64,000 nucleotides of DNA from Ceratorhiza oryzae-sativae (taxonomy: Eukaryota > Basidiomycota > Agaricomycetes > Cantharellales > Ceratobasidiaceae), in contig JARWMV010000235.1 of NCBI GenBank assembly GCA_030998015.1, positions 1,178,001 through 1,242,000 on the forward strand. The letters are read 5' to 3'. Positions 58,721 through 64,000 of this stretch are shown here, in pieces (within the stretch, counting starts at the first letter, position 1; each line of letters begins with the position of its first letter). The translations under genes were made by a program, and so were the position numbers. Below the pieces are notes generated by a model, which was not told the DNA's origin, made no database searches, and saw only the letters and a program-made list of their open reading frames with translations.

Positions 58721-61191
58721 TTGCCATTTTTGGTCAATCTATTGCCCAAAACGGAATTTCTCAATTTTGACCACTCTGTGTATAGAAATACTTTTCTTAC
58801 CACAGAATACAACAACATATCTTGGGCTCTTGAGATAGATCCTGTCTGGATTCAAGCCCCAAACCCTACAATTACTGTTTTAGGTTATAGTAGTATTGGT
58901 GGTCCACCCCACATATTACTCTGACATTTACCTTTAGGAATTATAGGCCATATATTCCAATAAATTCAGTATCAAGTGCTCTAAGTGCTGGACTTGAATT
59001 TGAAGTCTATATTCAACATCTTCCTGATCAACCACAACCAATAAAAGTTCAACACACATTTATTAGGTCTTTCTGGTCACCCCATACCAGCTACTGGGAT
59101 ACAGTTTATCAAGCCATTTATCAATTTGTAACTGAAACTATTTTGAAAATTATTCCTAAGTACAAATTCATCTTGAATTGGAGAAGAACTGTTATGGCCA
59201 GTACTTCAAATATGTCTGTGCATGTCCCTGGAAGTTTTTGGGACAGTACACACCACCCATTACCACCTGAAGAGCCTTATGCATCAGATTCCATGGTAGG
59301 AAGTGATGCAGGAGGTAGGCATGTACAATCAGACTATAGTTATCATCACCAAGATACTGTAGATTATGAACAATATTGCCCATCCCTCCTAATGATCTAG
59401 TTCATATATTGCTCTTACTCCTAGAGAGCAAAGGCATCTGACTTACCAACCTGCTGCTACTAGGATGACAAACCTAACAAGGATGCATCCAGAGATAGCA
59501 GATAGGAGAAGGTTAGTTAGAGCAGTAGGTAGGAAGATATATGAACGTCCTCATCCCCATGTAATGCACATTAAATATCCATCATTGGGTGTAGAGAATT
59601 CTTCAAGGATCTCTTACAAGAATTGGATTATTTATGTACATTTAGGCCAGAATGGTCTTGGTCTGCATCTGGAGAACCTGTCATGTTCATTGACTTGAAC
59701 AGGCATAGGAGTTTTAGGACTAAGCTCTCTGCTTTCAAGTCCCAACTACTCCCTGTTAGGAGCAGGCATCCTATACCTCACCCAGATGTTCCTGCATTCC
59801 CTGAAACTAGGAAGCATTTTGCTTTCAGTAAGAAACAGCATGAAGTTGCTTGTGTATTATTCAGGGATGAAGTTGAGCGCTTTTTGGCTTACCTCTTTAT
59901 TGAACACCAAGCTATGCAAGACCTTGGTAAAGGGAAGCAAAGGGAGCTCAATGAAATAATGTGGGAAAATTCTGAAAGCAGATCCAAGACTCCAGAATAT
60001 GCTCCAGCCCCTCATCCTAAGCACTATTGACTCAATTAGATCTCCTACTGGTCGTCTAGAATTCAAACCTCTAGAAGTTCAGGAGGATCCAGATGAGCCA
60101 GTGAGTGGTGGAGAGGAGCTAGTTCAAATAGAAGAGCAGGAAGTGGAAGATATCACAAGGATAGCAGATGATTCTGCTGAGGATACTACCATGACTGCAA
60201 TTCAACCTTCTGGATTTGCATCTACTTCAGCTATGGCTCAGGGAAGAGCTTCATTGGCCCTGTAACTAGTTCTCCAGCTAGACCAGAAGCTTTAGGTGCA
60301 ATTACTCCTATAAGGACTCCAAGTGAGAAGAGACTACAAGCTCTATTTACTCCAGAATCAGTTTCTCAAATAGAAGCTACTCGCATTCTGGGAGTTAGAG
60401 GTCCTTCTACTTACTTGGAAAGTTATCTAGGAACTTCATTTACTCCTGTAGAGAAAGACTATCCTAGACGCATAGGAGTAGGTCCTAGGCAATCAGGAAG
60501 AGTGCTAGAACCTCTATTACCTCCTGCTCAAGTGACTGAAGCTGGTCCTTCAGCTTTACCCACTATTGGAGAAGTAAATGAGGATGATACTGATCAGGAC
60601 CAGGACTCTCCCTTGGTAAATAAACCTGCTAGACCTCGTCAATCTTTTGACAATGCTATTAGGAAGGAACCTTTTAGGGGTCGACTTAGCAAAGGTCATG
60701 CAGTCACTATTGAGGAAGAGTTTCCACCTCATGAACAGTATACTGGAAGACCAGCATCTCCTTACCCACCTAGGGAGCCAATAACCCCTTCTAGGCCAGT
60801 AAGGGATGACTCTGGGACTGTCCCTCAAGGAGCTGTTCCCCTTATTGTTACTACTAGTGAAGAAGACTCTTCTGAGGAAGAAGCTAGGAGACCTAGGCAT
60901 AGGAGTTCTAATAGAACTTCAGATGCTGAAGCAGGTAGGCCTACAGAAGATCATAGGGCTGAAGGTTTTAGAGAACCTACTGGACCTTCTGTAACTATGA
61001 CTGGAGATCCTTCAAAGATGCCAGTTTATAGTCCTGAAGGGAATACCTTATTAGGTTTCCAGCCATTAGTACCTCAGTCACAATTACCTGCTGATGCTAG
61101 CATACATATGCCACAAGTCTCTAGACCTACTGAAGCTGAAACATTTAGAACTCAGAGGTTTGATCCTTATCAACCCTTTGTGATAATCTAG
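58721..61191 (+). pseudogene. N-terminal and middle gag of the plus-strand gypsy, broken
   Basis: The opening frame MPFLVNLLPKTEFLNFDHS reads to 58924. Coding-like sequence then continues in other frames: FRNYRPYIPINSVSSALSAG, then from 59623 (FRPEWSWSASGEP, QHEVACVLFRDEVERFL), 59999-60265 (acidic, Glu/Asp-rich), and 60415-61191 (Pro/Arg/Ser-rich, disordered). At least four frame changes and several stops separate them. The amino-acid character (an ordered N-terminus, then long disordered acidic and Pro-rich linkers) suggests an unusually long gag. I assign it to gag only from position. Confidence 0.5.
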
Positions 61192-62677
61192 GACCAGGAT
61201 TCTCTGGTCTGGCTTCTACTCCACCTAGGAGGCCACCAGGACCTCCTCCCACTGGACCTCCTGCCTCTAGTGGTAGGAATTTCTCAGGAGGAAGTGCAGG
61301 TCCACCTAATCCTCCAGGAGGAGGACAGGGGCCACCTAACCCTCCAGTAGGTCAAAGTTACCCTCAGCAAGGAGGAGGACATATTCCTCATATTCCTCCC
61401 ATTCCACCTATTCCACCCAACACTCCTAGGCCACAAGGACTACCAGGACCACCAGGACCACCTGGACCTCCAGGGCCCCCTGGAAATCCTCCTAATGGTC
61501 CTTATCCTTGGATTCAAGGCCCTCCAGGACGTCCAGGAGACCAAGGTCCCCCTGGAAGGGATGGCAGGGATGGAAGAGATGGTCCACAAGGTCCACCAGG
61601 TCCACCAGGCCCAGAAGGCCCTAGAGGAGCTGGAGGAAATGGTAACAATAACAACCAAAATAATCGACCTCATCTAGACATGAAATTGAAGCCTGAAGTG
61701 ATACCAGAGTATGATGGTGATCCAGATGAACTATATGAATGGATAGACCAAATCAGTCGTTATATAGCCATGGGTTTAAATGAGAACAACAGACTCACCC
61801 TGACTATCCCATTCAGGTTTACTGGAGATGCTAAACAATGGTGGTATCAGTTCAATGAGGAACAAAGGCTTAGAATGTCTACAGATTGGAATCAGATGAG
61901 AGTTTGCTTAATTAGTTTCTTTTGGACTCCTACTTGGATTACCAAGGCTAGGAACAAAGCTTTGGCAGCCAGGTTCAAGGATTCAGGCAACAATAAAGAA
62001 ACACACCAGTTCAGTATGCACTTTGCAAAAAGAAACTGCTTGACATGGTTGAAGATTGGGATGACCTCACTATCATTGCTGAAGTGGCTAGGTCAGCTCC
62101 TACACAATGGAGAACTATAGTCAACCATGAGGATATTGCAGACTGGTCCACTTATGTGACTAGAATTAAGGAACAAGAAGATTTATTGCAAGATTGGCCT
62201 TGCCACATGAACAACCAAGCTACCTATGACACAGTCAAGGAAGTGATCAAAGCTTTAAAGGCTGAAAAGCATCAGAAAAAGCATGGTCATAAAGCTAGTG
62301 CTCATGCAGTAAATTCTTCTAACTCTAAATTCAAGTCAAAGCAGCCTGATAAATTCAAAGGCTATAAGAGGCCCTTCCCTCCAGACAATTCTAATGTTTC
62401 CAAACATAAGAAAGGGACTCCTAAAGCTAGAGGAATGAGAGGCTGTATTCATTGTGGAAGTCTTATGCATTATGACAAGGAGTGCAAGCATAATAAATCT
62501 AATGCTAACAATGTCCAAGTTTATTTTGCTGAAACTATTGAAGCTGAACAAACTGCTTATGCTGAATATGAAGCTGCCTGCAATGATTCTGATCCTGAAT
62601 CATCTGAAACTGAGCCATCTGAAGACCAAGAGGAAGAATCTGACTCTTCTAGCTCTTCTTCTGACTCGGATTTTTAA
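61192..62677 (+). pseudogene. gag C-terminal part: collagen-like tract, capsid-like, CCHC
   Basis: From about 61180 one frame runs through Pro/Gly-rich sequence into perfect Gly-X-Y triplets: [19 protein letters not shown], then [16 protein letters not shown] and [17 protein letters not shown]. It passes directly into MKLKPEVIPEYDGDPDELYE, RFTGDAKQWWYQF and FKDSGNNKETHQF, the gag/capsid-like domain of gypsy elements. A one-base shift in an A-run near 62030 continues it as LLDMVEDWDDLTIIAEVARS, and a CCHC knuckle (CIHCGSLMHYDKEC) follows. A Ser/Asp/Glu tail ends at 62677. Confidence 0.7.
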
Positions 62678-62715
62678 TTAATTCCCAGCCTTCTGAATCT
62701 AATGAGACAGAGGAC

Positions 62716-63624
62716 TTGGGAGTAAATGCAGATGACCAGGATATACAGGCAGTACACAATTATAATGCATTAGCAAATCAAACAATGGCTACCAAATCAT
62801 TTTCTATTCAATTATCTACTAGGAATGAGCCTCTTGACCTTAAATCAATCCCTGAGGATAAAACTATTACTCTTAAAAAGGTGATGGAACGTCCTTCAGG
62901 AACTCATTTCTTGGGAACTAGACCTACAGTAGCTATGGCTAGGGTAGGGAATGAAGAAGGCTTAACAGAAATTACTGTTGACTCAGGCTCTGATATTACC
63001 CTGATTAGCTATAATTTTCTGACTAGCTTGAAACAACCTCCTAAAGAGAAATCTGGCCAAAAGATAAATCTTATTCAAGTGACTGGTAAAACTAGTATTA
63101 CAGGATATGTAGTATTAGACTTAACCTTCCCTACTAAGGATGGACCTGTAAAGATGCAGGTAGAAGCCTATGTAGTGAAAGGAATGAAAGTACCTTTCAT
63201 TCTGGGTAATGACTTTTCTAACCAATATAGAATCTCTTTAGATCGTCTTTCCTCTCCTAGCAGAATACTCTTTGGCAACTCTGGTAGGTCTGCTGAAGTA
63301 ATTGAATTAGAAACTGAACCAAGATTGGATGAAGCTGGAAATGTATTTCAAGTTTACACTAGACCAGACTTCAAGACAAACCTAGAGAGAAGAGCCTTTC
63401 ACAGGAAAAAATCTTCTAAGAAGAAAGCCTTAAAGAAAGGGCCTGAAGGTGCTACCCCAGTTAAATTAGCTAGGGATGTATTTTTAAAGGCTGAATTCAT
63501 TACACAAGTGCCTATTCTAGTTGAATTCCAGGAAGGACAGCAAGAAGGTTTTATTGAAGGTAGTCTAGAAAGTAATAATGGAACTTGGATGTCATGGAAC
63601 TACAGACAGCATCATCACTCCTGA
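62716..63624 (+). CDS. retroviral-type aspartic protease region of the plus-strand gypsy
   Basis: One open frame carries the active-site motif ITVDSGSDITLISYNF, then YVVLDLTFPTKDGPVKMQVE and FILGNDFSNQYRISLDR, the flap and the second conserved ILG motif. The C-terminal part is Lys-rich. It would process gag-pol as a dimer. The frame stops at 63624, before the RT-linking region, which resumes in another frame, so the polyprotein is broken here. Confidence 0.75.
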   Translation: MGVNADDQDIQAVHNYNALANQTMATKSFSIQLSTRNEPLDLKSIPEDKTITLKKVMERPSGTHFLGTRPTVAMARVGNEEGLTEITVDSGSDITLISYNFLTSLKQPPKEKSGQKINLIQVTGKTSITGYVVLDLTFPTKDGPVKMQVEAYVVKGMKVPFILGNDFSNQYRISLDRLSSPSRILFGNSGRSAEVIELETEPRLDEAGNVFQVYTRPDFKTNLERRAFHRKKSSKKKALKKGPEGATPVKLARDVFLKAEFITQVPILVEFQEGQQEGFIEGSLESNNGTWMSWNYRQHHHS

Positions 63625-63734
63625 TACTAAGACTATTCAGATACCAACTTTTCTCAGAGGCCAGTGCATTTACCCAAAGGACATGTCATAGGATATATGC
63701 ATGACCCCAAGATTGCATTGGATAAAGAAAAAGA

Positions 63735-64000
63735 TTGCCTGAAGAACTTAGGAAAGCAGGAGAAGCCAAGGCACATCTAATAAATACTCTTATGAAGGAA
63801 GTCAAAGTACCTTCTCCTACTGCTGAAGAGATTGAACTCTCAAAGCAGCCAGAAGGAGGCCCTAAAACTGCTGAACTGCCTGACCCAGAGCCAGTCCCTA
63901 GGGAAAGACTCTTGGCAGAAGTACATTGGGGAGACAATTTGACTCCAGATCAGAAGAAAAGCTTGCAAAAGTGGTGAAAAAAATCTTTGAAGCTTTTGGA
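63735..64000 (+). pseudogene. start of pol linker towards reverse transcriptase
   Basis: The frame reads PEELRKAGEAKAHLINTLMK, EIELSKQPEGGPKTAE and WGDNLTPDQKKSLQKW, a segment that usually precedes RT in gypsy polyproteins. A stop follows at 63975; the next bases continue in another frame. Truncated by the window end. Confidence 0.5.

Larger units (their letters stand above)
57858..64000 (+). mobile_element. second Ty3/gypsy-type element, plus strand, runs off the window
   Basis: Order on the plus strand: LTR, primer-binding site, large decayed gag (58721 on), collagen-like tract (61430-61660), capsid-like and CCHC regions, aspartic protease (62716-63624), then a linker with NLTPDQKKSLQKW (63920-63980) that normally precedes RT. 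Several single-base frame changes break the gag. RT, RNase H and integrase should follow beyond 64000. Confidence 0.7.

Overview
The window is nuclear DNA of a filamentous basidiomycete. Genes are cut by many 45-65 nt introns with GTRNGY donors and short CAG/TAG acceptors. The families point to the Agaricomycetes: a basidiomycete-type P450, a six-hairpin glycosidase with a GPI-like tail, a fungal TRK potassium transporter and a WW-like multi-membrane protein. The style most resembles Rhizoctonia/Ceratobasidium, but that is inference from family style, not from a search.

Layout. 1-44 kb is gene space: poorly resolved minus-strand exons (1-1.7 kb); an unknown Pro/Ser-rich protein (1784-2835, -); a putative Sld7-like replication factor (4204-5903, +); a six-hairpin glycosidase (5997-8573, -) divergent from a GH2 beta-mannosidase (9419-12862, +); a cytochrome P450 (13030-15455, -) with a decayed tandem copy just upstream; a single-pass membrane protein (17245-19006, -); a GRE2-like reductase (19514-20812, +); a two-span membrane protein (22049-24116, -); a mitochondrial-type NAD(H) kinase (25342-27062, -) divergent from a PP2A leucine carboxyl methyltransferase (27386-28686, +); a four-P-loop TRK transporter (30927-35007, -); a 6.7 kb gene-poor stretch with foldback repeats; and the WW-like protein (41756-43896, +).

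44.6-64 kb is a nested transposon island. On the minus strand lies a decayed Ty3/gypsy chromovirus: gag, protease, truncated RT and integrase C-terminus with chromodomain. A third ORF starts on the pol stop codon (ATGA overlap). Between it and the polypurine tract/3' LTR sit an oppositely oriented Cys-rich ORF and a CRESS-type (geminivirus-like) Rep frame broken by three TGA stops. Its LTR is split by a hAT transposon with matching termini and an 8-bp target duplication. Its integrase is split by a 1.4 kb non-autonomous insertion. From 57.86 kb a second, plus-strand gypsy element begins with its own LTR. Its large gag carries a collagen-like Gly-X-Y tract before the capsid-like and CCHC regions. 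It runs off the window end.

How things fit together: the divergent glycosidase/beta-mannosidase pair suggests shared control of oligosaccharide breakdown, and the NADK/LCMT pair shares a short divergent promoter. The other genes look like unrelated neighbours. The least expected feature is a retroelement that appears to carry a rolling-circle Rep-like gene between pol and its 3' LTR. Four introns with GC-AG boundaries, in three genes, are also notable.
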